Below, in pieces: positions 44,553 to 53,966 of a DNA stretch of 64,000 nucleotides. The notes under the pieces were generated by a model. It did not search any database. It saw only the letters and a program-made list of their open reading frames with translations, and was not told the origin of the DNA. The stretch comes from Bernardetiaceae bacterium (GTDB taxonomy: Bacteria; Bacteroidota; Bacteroidia; Cytophagales; Thermoflexibacteraceae): NCBI GenBank assembly GCA_025057115.1, contig JANWWZ010000005.1, forward strand, positions 12,995-76,994, in the 5' to 3' direction. Made by a program: the position numbers and the translations under genes. Every line of letters begins with the position of its first letter. The first letter of the stretch is position 1.

Positions 44553-46346
44553 CTATTGAGTTTTAGTTACCACTCCGCCTTTCATGCTATCTACTTCCAC
44601 AGTGTACTTCTCTGCGGTGCCGCGCACAATCCAGCGAACTTTTACTGCGTAATTGCCACCACTTCCCCCAAAGCCACCTCCTGCTGTGCCTGTAAGCGTA
44701 CCAGGGATGTTGGGCACTTCAATTGTCTGTGGATTGTACTTTTGTTCGCGGGTAATGTTGAGGTCTTCATCTTCCACAATCATGCCGCTGATCACCTGCG
44801 CATTTTTAAGAGTAATGTAGTCAGGTCGTTCAATTTTATACTTGAGGTCATGGGCTGAATGCGTTGGAATAGCGCGAGTGTTGATAACTGTGGCAGTAAC
44901 TTCTGTCAGCCCTCCCGGCAAGCGCTTGGACTTAATTTCAGTAATTTCCAGCTTAGGCAAGTGATAGGCATGCAGCAAAGTAAAAGCCATGTTGCGATGT
45001 CCTTCCTCTTCCAGCATAAAGCCAGGCGTGTTGCGGATGTTGTTTTTCTTATTGCCGCCTATTTCTATCTCTCCATATTGGGGATGCTTGTAAGGCTTCC
45101 ACTTTACATAAGCATCTCCAAAAAGCAAGTACTTGTCAAACTCGTTGAATTCTTCATTTTGGAAGCGGCTTTCGTTAGAACGTCGGTTGAAAAGTCGGTA
45201 AGAGGTGTTGATTTCGTTAGAGAATGCAAACACGCCGCGTGCTAGGGCAAGCCAATCCACTGCGCCGCCATAAACAGTGTAAAGGTCTTTCCAAATGACG
45301 TAGTAATTATATCCTGGAATCATCTTTTCTCCTTGCTTGCCGATGAGGTCATAAACAGCAATGTCGCTAGGCAAATAAAAACTTTGGTCTTCTTCTGCAC
45401 CTGGTCCGCGCAAGAACATTCCTCCAAAGTTGTGATAGCTTTGAGAACCTGCAATGTTGCGGTGGTTGTAAATAAAGTTTTTCACATTGCGGGTTTCAAC
45501 CAGAGTGCCAGGATAGTAAAAAGCACCGTTTTGGATGTAGTCAGGTTGCCAGTTCCAGCCCCAGTCGCGATTGGGATCGTAGGTGCCTGGTCCATCTTCG
45601 TTTACTCTTCCATCTCCATCGTTATCGATACCTTCGAAACCAAGCATTTCGTATTCTCCTTTTTCATCAGCTTTAGCAGGAATCATTCGTCCTGGGTAGT
45701 TGGGGTCTTCTTTCCAACGACCATTCGGAGAGCGGCGGCGCATCATGGTAATATTTCCGTCGCCATCAAGGTCGTCGTAGTCGTCTTCATCTATGTAGCC
45801 ATCCCCATCGTCGTCAAGGGGTACTTGCCCTGTCCGAGAGGAGTTGGGAGTATTGGGCTTGAATAGAAAAGCCTCGCGTGAGTCAGGGCTAAGAGAGGGT
45901 AAAATGTAAAAAATCCTATCGCGCAACAGCTCGGTAATGAATTCTATTTTGCCAAAGTTTTCGGCTAAATACCACGCAGTGTACATGGCAAATTGGGTTC
46001 CCTGTAACTCATTAGCGTGGATGCCGCCATCGATCCAAAAACCGGGCTTGCGGTCTGGAATGCCCGTTTGATAATCAGTAACGGCGAGTACAATCATATC
46101 CCGCCCTTGAGTGGACTTGCCAATATTTTCGATTTTAACCAAGTTAGGATGGGCTTTTGCCAGTTCTTGGGAAAGACGCATGATGCTGGCATAGTCCATG
46201 TAATAGTTCCACGACCATTTTACTTTGGGATTGGCAGGAGTTCCCAAAGCACGCATGCCTGTAAGGTCCGGGTCTATTTGCTGAGCAAAAGCGGCAATGC
46301 ACCAAATGCTGGATAACACTGCTGTAGAAAGTGTTTTGTTCGTCAT
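44553..46346 (-). CDS. Exported M14-family zinc carboxypeptidase with Ca-binding repeats
   Basis: A 597-residue secreted peptidase with a signal peptide (cut near AFAQ, about residue 22). The zinc ligands are His110 and Glu113 (GGIHANELQG) and His305 (SYHNFGG); Asn259-Arg260 (DPNRDWG) would bind the substrate carboxylate and Glu378 (FAFSNEIN) is the likely general base, so the site is complete. Between Glu113 and Asn259 lie aspartate-rich loops (DDDGDGYIDEDD, DLDGDGNIT, DNDGDGRVNEDG) resembling EF-hand or thrombospondin type-3 calcium sites. The C-terminal 130 residues form a beta-rich domain ending in a glycine-rich stretch. A degenerate paralogue lies just upstream. Confidence 0.9.
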   Translation of the reverse strand: MTNKTLSTAVLSSIWCIAAFAQQIDPDLTGMRALGTPANPKVKWSWNYYMDYASIMRLSQELAKAHPNLVKIENIGKSTQGRDMIVLAVTDYQTGIPDRKPGFWIDGGIHANELQGTQFAMYTAWYLAENFGKIEFITELLRDRIFYILPSLSPDSREAFLFKPNTPNSSRTGQVPLDDDGDGYIDEDDYDDLDGDGNITMMRRRSPNGRWKEDPNYPGRMIPAKADEKGEYEMLGFEGIDNDGDGRVNEDGPGTYDPNRDWGWNWQPDYIQNGAFYYPGTLVETRNVKNFIYNHRNIAGSQSYHNFGGMFLRGPGAEEDQSFYLPSDIAVYDLIGKQGEKMIPGYNYYVIWKDLYTVYGGAVDWLALARGVFAFSNEINTSYRLFNRRSNESRFQNEEFNEFDKYLLFGDAYVKWKPYKHPQYGEIEIGGNKKNNIRNTPGFMLEEEGHRNMAFTLLHAYHLPKLEITEIKSKRLPGGLTEVTATVINTRAIPTHSAHDLKYKIERPDYITLKNAQVISGMIVEDEDLNITREQKYNPQTIEVPNIPGTLTGTAGGGFGGSGGNYAVKVRWIVRGTAEKYTVEVDSMKGGVVTKTQ

Positions 46347-46373
46347 ATGCGTTAAGTGGTTTAAAGTTTCTCA

Positions 46374-48071
46374 TTAGCGCAAGGTAACTTCTGCGGTAGC
46401 CATACCGGCTGTGGGGCAGCCAGCTTGGATAGTCACCTTGCCGCTGCCTGAAATAAGCCAGCTGTATTCTTCTGATTCGCCAGCAGCCAAAGCGTTGCGC
46501 AGGTTAATTTTTTTGCCAGCGAGAATGGACTGACCATTTGCTAGAAACAATTCTGTTTTAATTTTTTTAACCCAGCGAATGCGGTCGCCTATATCGGCAT
46601 AGGTAGGCAGTAATCCTTTGTTTAGCACTTTAAGCGTAACTCGATGCAGTCCATTGCCTAAGGATTCAGTAGAAAGGTTGACAATTTCCACCTGAGGCAT
46701 TTGCATAGCCAGGCTGGCGATAAATTTGACGTGCTTGTCAGTTGTTTCCTCCAAATACTTTATAGGTGGATTGAGTTTAGCATAGGGAGCTATTCCACCT
46801 ACTTCTGCTTTCTTATCAGGAAAGTCAGGATGCCGAATTTCTTTCCATTGCACAAATACGTCAGTAAGTTGCTCCTTGTCCGCCCATTTCAGAAAGCGGA
46901 TTTCATCATTTTCAGGAGTGGTAGTGGAAGTAGCTGTACTGCGCGTGCTTGTAGTTGCGGAAGCAGTAGCCTCTGCCTTTTTAGTAGTGTCCTTAGGAGC
47001 TTCTACCTTAGGAGCCCACCAGCCAGGAGTGGTAAAACTAAACCTTCCTGCGTGAAAGTAGGCAGTTTGGGCAAAATTGCCTTTGGTCTGCGGCATGGAA
47101 GGAGCCTCTTTGAACCCTAACGAGTTATAGAGCTTAGAGACCTGCTCCATTGCACTGACATCTTTCTGGGTAAATCCAGTGATAACTCGGCGGTTTACTT
47201 TAGCTTGGTCGAATTTGGGAGCTTCACTAAGATTATTAGCAGGACCAAAGGTAAGCACTGCAAAAATATTGGGCGAGTTGTACAGAAAATCTAGCAAAGC
47301 TCGTGTTTCTGGCTCGGAGGCTGCATAATCTCCCGAGCCATCTGTAAAAATGGGATAGTCAAAAGTAAAATTTTTGTCTATGTGAACTCCGCCAGCGCCG
47401 TCTTCGTTAAAATTGCCATCCTTGTCGTTGTCTATTCCTTCGGTGAGGAGCAAGTATTTTCCTACTTCGCCTTTGGTAGGGTCGGCTTTTACCAGTATGC
47501 GCGGCTCTTCACTGGAAGGAACGAAAGTACCACTAGGGTCCTCTACGCGCACCATAGTAATTAGCCCATCTCCATTGAGGTCTTCAAAAGGGTCTTCGTT
47601 GAGCCTTCCATCGCGGTCATTGTCGTAATCCAAAGCATTTTCACTGCGAGCGTAGCGCGGGCGAGCGCTCCATTGCTCTTGTGCATCAGGATTAACTGAA
47701 GGAACCACGTAAAGGGTTTTGGTTTCAAGTAACTTGGCGATGGAGTCCTTGGAAACGTTAGCAAGTATTTTCTCCGCCATGCGGATGGCCATTTCCGTTC
47801 CAGCAAGGTGAGCTCCTTCTATGCCAGCGGCAATTAGCAAAGCAGGTTTTTTACTAGCTTCTCCCTTGCTTAAAGTCAGCAGCCAAATATCGCGTTGGCC
47901 ACGACTTTTGCCAATGGACTGCAACCTTGCCAGTGCGCTGTTTGCTGAAGCAAGGTTTCTCAAACGTGCAGTGCGTTGTTCATGGTTTTGATAAGAAGAA
48001 GGCTGAGCTTGTAGAAAGAAAGTCCATAACAAACCTACAAGCCCTGCCGCAAGTAAGGATTGTTCTTTCAT
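46374..48071 (-). CDS. M14-like carboxypeptidase paralogue, probably inactive
   Basis: A 565-residue exported protein that aligns with the downstream carboxypeptidase throughout, including DYDNDRDGRLNEDP, DLNGDGLITM and DNDKDGNFNEDG. All catalytic positions are changed: the HxxE motif is ExxH (Glu85 and His88 in AGIEGAHLAG), the third His position reads VLTFGPA, the Asn-Arg pair is gone (HIDKNF) and the Glu position lies in FTTPGWW. A low-complexity Ala/Ser/Thr insert (about residues 380-400) is present. It is most likely a pseudopeptidase that may bind peptides or pair with the active enzyme 27 bases downstream. The ATG at 48071 gives a cleaner signal peptide than one nine codons upstream. 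Confidence 0.8.
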   Translation of the reverse strand: MKEQSLLAAGLVGLLWTFFLQAQPSSYQNHEQRTARLRNLASANSALARLQSIGKSRGQRDIWLLTLSKGEASKKPALLIAAGIEGAHLAGTEMAIRMAEKILANVSKDSIAKLLETKTLYVVPSVNPDAQEQWSARPRYARSENALDYDNDRDGRLNEDPFEDLNGDGLITMVRVEDPSGTFVPSSEEPRILVKADPTKGEVGKYLLLTEGIDNDKDGNFNEDGAGGVHIDKNFTFDYPIFTDGSGDYAASEPETRALLDFLYNSPNIFAVLTFGPANNLSEAPKFDQAKVNRRVITGFTQKDVSAMEQVSKLYNSLGFKEAPSMPQTKGNFAQTAYFHAGRFSFTTPGWWAPKVEAPKDTTKKAEATASATTSTRSTATSTTTPENDEIRFLKWADKEQLTDVFVQWKEIRHPDFPDKKAEVGGIAPYAKLNPPIKYLEETTDKHVKFIASLAMQMPQVEIVNLSTESLGNGLHRVTLKVLNKGLLPTYADIGDRIRWVKKIKTELFLANGQSILAGKKINLRNALAAGESEEYSWLISGSGKVTIQAGCPTAGMATAEVTLR

Positions 48072-48238
48072 GTGCGTCAAAATTAGTTGTTGAGCCATGT
48101 AATTTAGTGCAAATTTGAAATAAGCAAGTGCTTAAGAGGCGCCATAAGAAAGATTTAGCTTATTTTCACCTCAATGCAGCGATTAAAAAATTTACCAGGT
48201 ATGACAGTCGTTTTAGATTAAAGGCAAAAAAGTAAAAA

Positions 48239-48264
48239 TGCCCTTGCCATTACTGACAAGGGCA
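48239..48264 (-). terminator. Terminator of the dxs-DUF3575 unit
   Basis: Minus strand TGCCCTTG pairs with CAAGGGCA over 8 bp with a 10-base loop, followed by TTTTT (48238-48234). Confidence 0.8.
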
Positions 48265-48299
48265 CATATCAACTTTGGAAAAAGCAATTACCAGCGGAG

Positions 48300-48872
48300 T
48301 TAGAAAGCAAAGCCCAGCGTAATGCCGAAGCGGAAAGAAAAATACCCCAAATTGCCCAAAAAGAAATCTTCACGGGTAGCGCCGTTGCGGGTAGTCAAAG
48401 AAGTGGCATTGAATGATGGTCCACCAAATAAATCTAAACTGACTTGGTTTTTGAACAGCCATTGATTGCCCACACATACCCCTCCGCCGAAGGAAGTATA
48501 ATCTGCAGTCAGATTGGTGTTGTCCTTGTCAATCAGCCTAAGGTTTTGATAGCGCAAAAAGGGAGCAACGTAAAATCCTGCAGGTGCTTGTTTGCTTTCT
48601 GAGACATAGAAGCGATACTCTGGAGTAATGCCAATGCCACGAAACAAAGTGCCGAAAACTGAACTTCCTGTGTAGAAAATTCCTAGCTGTAGCGCGCTTT
48701 TTTCATTCAAAGCGCGCTCGTAAAAAAACGAACCTGTCCGCACTACGGGGCTGAGCAAATTTGCCTTGATTAAATTTTTAGCAGGTTCCTCACTTTGTGA
48801 TTTTGCCTGTTGTGCTTGCAATCCTATTAATGTAGCCCCAATGCAACCGATTAAAAAACAACGCATCCTCAT
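48300..48872 (-). CDS. DUF3575-like outer-membrane beta-barrel protein
   Basis: A 190-residue protein with a signal peptide (cut near QAQQAKSQ, about 20-26), followed by NLIKANLLSPVVRTGSFFYERAL, a typical opening of DUF3575 proteins, and alternating amphipathic strands ending in RFGITLGFAF with terminal Phe, which suits outer-membrane insertion. The function of the family is unknown. It follows dxs by 22 bases on the same strand and is ended by a strong terminator. Confidence 0.7.
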   Translation of the reverse strand: MRMRCFLIGCIGATLIGLQAQQAKSQSEEPAKNLIKANLLSPVVRTGSFFYERALNEKSALQLGIFYTGSSVFGTLFRGIGITPEYRFYVSESKQAPAGFYVAPFLRYQNLRLIDKDNTNLTADYTSFGGGVCVGNQWLFKNQVSLDLFGGPSFNATSLTTRNGATREDFFLGNLGYFSFRFGITLGFAF

Positions 48873-48894
48873 AACAAAAAGAGTTTATAGTTTA

Positions 48895-50703
48895 TCAATT
48901 GGCTTGCTGAACTTGGCGACTTAGTTCCACTAAACAAGTTGCAATGTGCTCCACATCGAAGCGGCAATAACGATATTGCTGAGCGGGCTCGCCATGAGGA
49001 ATAAATTCATCTGGTATGCCCAGCCGCTTGACTGGCAAATGATAGCCGTGCTCGCTGAGCCACTCCAATACTGCAGAGCCAAAACCTCCCATTATAGTAC
49101 CATCCTCTACCGTTAAAATGGCTTTATGGGCAGCGGCTTGATGCAACAACACTTCATCCAATGGCTTGACAAATCGCATATCGTAATGGCTAATAGCAAA
49201 CCCTTGGCTGTTAAGTTGCAAAATAGCTTGCTCAACAAAATTTCCCACCTGTCCGATGCTTAAAACGGCTATTTCTCCGCCCTGTCTTAACACTCTCCCT
49301 TTACCGACAGGAATTTTTTGAAAAGGTTGCCGCCAGTGAGACAAAACACCATGCCCTCGTGGATATCGAATAGCAAAGGGTTGTTGTATTGCCTCCGTTT
49401 GGGCAGTGTAAAGCAAGTGGCGTAGCTCTACTTCATCCATAGGAGCGGCAATTATTAGATTGGGAATGCAACGCAAAAAAGCAAGGTCAAAAGCTCCTTG
49501 GTGAGTTGCGCCATCGGCTCCTACTAGCCCTGCGCGGTCAATGCAAAAAATTACTTTGAGATTTTGTAAACAAACATCGTGAATGATCTGGTCGTAAGCT
49601 CTTTGGGCAAAAGTGGAGTACAAATGACAGTAAGGCAACATGCCCTGTGCAGCCAGTCCAGCGGCAAAAGTAACTGCGTGCTGCTCGGCAATGCCTACGT
49701 CAAAAGTTCGCTCTGGAAATGTGTGCATCATCTGGTTGAGAGAGGCTCCTGAAAGCATAGCTGGAGTAATAGCCACAATACGAGGATTTTGCTTTGCCAG
49801 CTCCAGTAGGGTTTGCCCGAATACTTCTTGATATTTAACAGCAGAGGAATTTTCTTGCCCCAATGCCTTGCCAGTAACTTTGTCAAATTTTCCAGTGGCA
49901 TGCCAACGCGTTTGGTTTTGCTCAGCCAGTTGGAGCCCTTTGCCTTTCACGGTGCGGCAATGAAGCAATCGCAAGCCATTTTGTTGCCGCAATTTCCTCA
50001 ACAAGTCCACCAGTTCAATTACCTCATGTCCGTTAGCAATTCCATAGTAAGGAATCTTGAGCGAGCGAAAAAAATTGCCACTGCTGTTGTTAGTTCCCCA
50101 TTGTTGCATTTCTTCGTGAAGCGCTCCCACATTAGCATCAATTGAAATGCCGTTGTCATTTACAATGACAAGCAAATTTAAGTGCCGCTGAAGATGGCTT
50201 GCTGCGTGGTTGAGTGCTTCAAATGCCATCCCTGCAGTCAGTCCGCCATCGCCGATAACGGCTACGTGCACTCGTTGGTGATTTCCCAAAAGCCACGAGG
50301 CATTAGCCATGCCCAAAGCAGCTGAAATGGAAGTAGAGGCATGCCCCGTTCCAAAGGCGTCGTAAGGACTTTCTGAACGAACTGGAAAACCTGCAATGCC
50401 TTTCCATTGTCGGTTGGTATGAAATTGATCTCGTCTGCCCGTAAGAATTTTATGACCATATGCTTGATGGCCTACGTCCCAAATGAGAACATCTTCAGGC
50501 GTTTGTAGCACGTAGTGCAAAGCCACTGTAAGCTCTACCGTGCCCAAACTTGCTCCCAGATGTCCTCCGTAAACAGATACGTGGTCTATGATAAACTGCC
50601 GCAGTTGGCTACAAAGCTGAGGCAATTCCTGCAACGGAAGTTGTCGGAGGGCTTGAGGGGAATTAATGCGAGCTAGTAGAGGGTACGCTGTGGCAAATTC
50701 CAT
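48895..50703 (-). CDS. dxs: 1-Deoxy-D-xylulose-5-phosphate synthase
   Basis: First enzyme of the MEP isoprenoid pathway: pyruvate and glyceraldehyde-3-phosphate give DXP with TPP. The 602-residue protein has VYGGHLGASLGTVELTVALH, the TPP motif GDGGLTAGMAFEALNHA ... NDNGISID, RTVKGKG, and the transketolase-type DVGIAEQHAVTFAAGLA. Length is usual (about 620). ATG 50703 lies two codons inside a longer TTG frame. It provides precursors for carotenoids and quinones, but the desaturase gene is 17 kb away. Confidence 0.96.
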   Translation of the reverse strand: MEFATAYPLLARINSPQALRQLPLQELPQLCSQLRQFIIDHVSVYGGHLGASLGTVELTVALHYVLQTPEDVLIWDVGHQAYGHKILTGRRDQFHTNRQWKGIAGFPVRSESPYDAFGTGHASTSISAALGMANASWLLGNHQRVHVAVIGDGGLTAGMAFEALNHAASHLQRHLNLLVIVNDNGISIDANVGALHEEMQQWGTNNSSGNFFRSLKIPYYGIANGHEVIELVDLLRKLRQQNGLRLLHCRTVKGKGLQLAEQNQTRWHATGKFDKVTGKALGQENSSAVKYQEVFGQTLLELAKQNPRIVAITPAMLSGASLNQMMHTFPERTFDVGIAEQHAVTFAAGLAAQGMLPYCHLYSTFAQRAYDQIIHDVCLQNLKVIFCIDRAGLVGADGATHQGAFDLAFLRCIPNLIIAAPMDEVELRHLLYTAQTEAIQQPFAIRYPRGHGVLSHWRQPFQKIPVGKGRVLRQGGEIAVLSIGQVGNFVEQAILQLNSQGFAISHYDMRFVKPLDEVLLHQAAAHKAILTVEDGTIMGGFGSAVLEWLSEHGYHLPVKRLGIPDEFIPHGEPAQQYRYCRFDVEHIATCLVELSRQVQQAN

Positions 50704-50793
50704 GAACAAAAATAGGGGTTTAGCGGCTCAGGCAATCGATAAAGCTGCCAAGAAGTAGAGAGAAAGGATTTGAGCAATTTTTGTCAAATTATT

Positions 50794-52890
50794 TTACAGA
50801 GGTAGCATCACTCTAAACAGAGTTCCTACTGCTGGCGTACTTTCTACGCTAATGGTTCCGCCCAGTGATTCTACTTGTGTTTTCACCATGTATAGCCCTA
50901 GTCCTTTGCCTTCTACATGGGTGTGCATGCGTTGGTAAAGACCAAAAATTTTATAGGCGTCAATTTTTTCCAAATCAATGCCTAAACCGTTATCAGCCAC
51001 ATTAATGCAGCAAAAATTATCAATTAGGTCGGCAGAAACGGCTACTATGCAGGGGCGAGCCTCTGAGCGGTATTTAATAGCATTGGAAATGAGATTGTGC
51101 AAGATGCTATGCAAATAGCTTTTAATGGTATACAATACAGGAACTAGGCTGAAGTCATATTGAATCACTGCCTGCGCTTCTGTGATATTAGCTTCCAACC
51201 CTTGTATCACTTGTCGAATCAGGTTTTCCATATCCACTTTTTCCTTGATGGCATCAAAGTTCTGGCGAGTGGAAATAATGATATTTAAGTCTTTGATGAC
51301 TTGGTCCAAATGATTGGTTGCTCGTTGTAGGTTGAAGAGTATTTCTTTATAAGAAGGATCGCCAGTAGGCAGGAAATTAAGCAAATTGACCAAACCCATA
51401 ATTTGCGCAATAGGAGAGCGAATGTTATGGGAAAGAATGTAGGAAAATTGCTCTAAGTCTTTATTGCGGCTGTTGAGCACTTTGATAGTAGCTTCTAGTT
51501 CCCGTGTGCGTTCTTTTACCAGTTGCTCTAAAGTGGAGGTCTGCTGGGCAATTTGTTGATTTTGCTTTTCTAACAGTTGATTTTTTGTTCTAATTTCTGC
51601 TTCACTGCGTTTAAGTTCTTTGTTAGTGTTAGCAAGCCGTCTATTGAGCCGAACAAGAAAGAACAGCGTAAAAATCGCAAAAACTGCCAGTAGGCTGCTG
51701 CCAAACAAGAAAATATTGCGCTTATCTTCAAAGGCTTCTGCTTTTTCCTTGTTTAATTTGTTTTCGACCTTTTGCAAAGCAGTTCTGCTTAAGGTATATA
51801 CTTGTTCAAGTTGCTTTTGAGCGCGGAAATTTTTTACTGAGTCCTCCAGTTGAATGTATTTCTCATAAGCAGCAAGAGCGTTGCGAAAATTGCCGATGGA
51901 TTTTTCATAATAGTACTGACAGTGCCAATATGCTATCTGGGCTTCTGGTTTTAGGGAAGCAAGGTGAAAGTGTCGCACTCGCTCAAGTAATTCCGTGGCG
52001 CGCCGGGGCTGCTTAAGATGAAGATAGGTTTCTACCAAGGCACAGTTTTCCACCATCGCAAGGGTAGTATCCTGACTCTTCAAAGCAGAAAAATAACTTG
52101 TTTCCAACAAGGGAATCGCTTCCTGATACTTTCCCTTGAGCAGGTAAGTTTTTCCGACATTTCCTTTGGCAACGCTAAACCATTGCGGTCTATTGTACAG
52201 CTGGGCAAGTGTGGCTACTTGTTCAAAGTAACCGATAGCAAGGTCGTACTTACCTAAGTACTGATAAATGCGCCCTATTCGATCATAAGCATCAAGGGTG
52301 TTTTTGATATTATGGCGTCTATCTGCTTTGATAAAATCGCCCAAGTAACTGAGGGCGTGAGGGTAATCGCTGGCATCGTAGTAAAGATTTCCAATTTGGT
52401 ACATCATTACCCCTACAAGGGTGGGGTTGTTCAACTGCTGGTATTGCACAAGGGCTTGTATTTGATAGTGCAAAGCTGAGTCATACTGCCCTTTTCTGTA
52501 ATAAAAATCAGCTAACAAGCGAAAGGCTGCTGCTCGGCAATAATCGTTGTTGATTTTATTAGCCCATTTAAGAGCTAAGTAAACATAATCAACAGCATCT
52601 GTCAAATCCTTTTTGCGGTAAGCACTTAAAGCTAACAAGTGATTTCTTGCAAAATTCTCATGGGGCAAATTAGGTCCGTAGTAATTGGCAAGCGCTTGGT
52701 AAGTGAGTTTATCGACTTGTTCAGGAGAGAGGGTGTCGTAGTCGCCGCCATTTGCAATAAACCGCTGATAACCTAACACTGCATCAGCTTCGGTATGCCA
52801 TGCTGATAAGCGTTGAAAATCAGTTTGTTGAGCAAAATTCAAGCAACATATTCCCACAAAGCCAAATAAAAACAAAAAGTGTTTGTGCAT
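50794..52890 (-). CDS. TPR-containing sensor histidine kinase
   Basis: A 698-residue membrane kinase. A signal peptide (residues 1-20) leads to about seven TPR repeats in the periplasm (about 35-370), one transmembrane helix (about 393-413), a coiled coil (about 415-480), a HisKA domain with the phospho-acceptor His488 (LSHNIRSP) and a HATPase_c domain with N box LHNLISNAIKYRS, VADNGLGIDLEK and GKGLGLYMVKTQV. No receiver or output domain is attached and no response regulator is adjacent. The real start is ATG 52890, since a longer frame encodes unrelated residues. Divergent from a WD40 gene. Confidence 0.9.
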   Translation of the reverse strand: MHKHFLFLFGFVGICCLNFAQQTDFQRLSAWHTEADAVLGYQRFIANGGDYDTLSPEQVDKLTYQALANYYGPNLPHENFARNHLLALSAYRKKDLTDAVDYVYLALKWANKINNDYCRAAAFRLLADFYYRKGQYDSALHYQIQALVQYQQLNNPTLVGVMMYQIGNLYYDASDYPHALSYLGDFIKADRRHNIKNTLDAYDRIGRIYQYLGKYDLAIGYFEQVATLAQLYNRPQWFSVAKGNVGKTYLLKGKYQEAIPLLETSYFSALKSQDTTLAMVENCALVETYLHLKQPRRATELLERVRHFHLASLKPEAQIAYWHCQYYYEKSIGNFRNALAAYEKYIQLEDSVKNFRAQKQLEQVYTLSRTALQKVENKLNKEKAEAFEDKRNIFLFGSSLLAVFAIFTLFFLVRLNRRLANTNKELKRSEAEIRTKNQLLEKQNQQIAQQTSTLEQLVKERTRELEATIKVLNSRNKDLEQFSYILSHNIRSPIAQIMGLVNLLNFLPTGDPSYKEILFNLQRATNHLDQVIKDLNIIISTRQNFDAIKEKVDMENLIRQVIQGLEANITEAQAVIQYDFSLVPVLYTIKSYLHSILHNLISNAIKYRSEARPCIVAVSADLIDNFCCINVADNGLGIDLEKIDAYKIFGLYQRMHTHVEGKGLGLYMVKTQVESLGGTISVESTPAVGTLFRVMLPL

Positions 52891-52933
52891 GTTAAAGCAA
52901 GGAGCATTGATGCATAATTTAATGCGCTTTATA

Positions 52934-52962
52934 CAAAAATAGACAAACAATTCAAGTGCAAA
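52934..52962 (-). promoter_or_regulatory. Candidate promoter of the histidine kinase
   Basis: Minus strand TTTG (52962-52959), 17-base spacer, TATTTTTG (52941-52934), a perfect -7 box. It overlaps the first codons of the divergent WD40 gene. Confidence 0.5.
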
Positions 52963-53879
52963 CAAGAATACAAGTAAAAAAGTTGGCTACTTTCACGGGG
53001 CATGTAGATAGCGTATACGCCTTAGCACTGGCTGGAGGGGATAGTTTCTACTCAGCAGGCAGCGACGGCATGCTAGTGCAGTGGAATAAACATCAACCTG
53101 AAAAAGGTTACCTTTTTGCTCGCCTTAGCGGAACTGTGTATGCCTTGTATCACCTTTTGGAAGAGCAAGCCCTTTTTGTAGGTCAAAACTATCAAGGCAT
53201 TTACCGCATTCAAACTGACGCGCGGCGCGTGGTAGCTTCAAGTGCTATTCCTCATGCTGCCATTTTTGACATAGGTTATTTTCATGCAATACTATTTGTC
53301 GCCACCAGCAGCGGTGAACTAATTGCCTTTTCTGCTGACAAATTGCAAACTACCTATAAATGGCAACTTTCTCAAAAAAGTTTGCGCTGCATCGCCTTGC
53401 ACCCCTCCTTGCTGCACATGGCAATTGGCAGCAGTGACCATCAAATTTACATACTCGAGCTACCTAGCATGCAGCCTGTGGCTACTTTGTGCGGACATAC
53501 CAATTCTGTATTCTCCCTTACTTATTCGCCTTGTGGTAAATACTTGCTCAGCGGGAGCCGCGATGCACACCTGCGCATTTGGCAGGTGCATAAGCACTAT
53601 GCCCTTGCTGAAAGCATCGTAGCTCATATGTACACCATTAACCATATTGCCTACAGTCCCAGCGGCAAATGGTTTATCACCTGTAGCAAAGACAAATCCA
53701 TTAAACTTTGGGAAGCCTCTACTTTTACCCTCCGCAAGGTGATTGACCGAGCCCGCCACGCTGGACATGGGACTTCAGTCAATAAGCTACTTTGGCTTAA
53801 TGATTGCCAATTTATTTCTGCCTCCGATGACAGGACGCTCTCCCTCTGGGAATTTGAGGAACTATCGACAAGAGAGTAA
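52956..53879 (+). CDS. WD40-repeat beta-propeller protein
   Basis: A 307-residue protein built of about seven WD40 repeats; the clearest are ATFTGHVDSVYAL...LVQWN, ATLCGHTNSVFSLTYSP...LRIWQ, HIAYSPSGKWFITCSKDKSIKLWE and FISASDDRTLSLWE. No signal peptide, so it is cytosolic. WD40 propellers are binding scaffolds and no enzymatic domain is attached. There is no in-frame ATG before the first repeat; the GTG at 52956 is the likely start. It is divergent from the histidine kinase and 87 bases upstream of the DivIVA gene. Confidence 0.85.
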   Translation: MQTRIQVKKLATFTGHVDSVYALALAGGDSFYSAGSDGMLVQWNKHQPEKGYLFARLSGTVYALYHLLEEQALFVGQNYQGIYRIQTDARRVVASSAIPHAAIFDIGYFHAILFVATSSGELIAFSADKLQTTYKWQLSQKSLRCIALHPSLLHMAIGSSDHQIYILELPSMQPVATLCGHTNSVFSLTYSPCGKYLLSGSRDAHLRIWQVHKHYALAESIVAHMYTINHIAYSPSGKWFITCSKDKSIKLWEASTFTLRKVIDRARHAGHGTSVNKLLWLNDCQFISASDDRTLSLWEFEELSTRE

Positions 53880-53966
53880 AAATTCTGGCAAACTTTTCTA
53901 TAATTTGCACAAGGTAACTAACAGGTTGATTTTACCACAAACTGCCCATGCTAAGCTAGTAAAGAT

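Noticed and set aside
44297-44566. 89-codon open frame overlapping the end of pyrC and tRNA-His
   Set aside because: It runs through the whole tRNA gene and its hairpin and has no recognisable domain.
44859-45866. Plus-strand open frames opposite the M14 carboxypeptidase
   Set aside because: They are antisense to a gene with complete catalytic motifs, and their length follows from the codon bias of the real gene.
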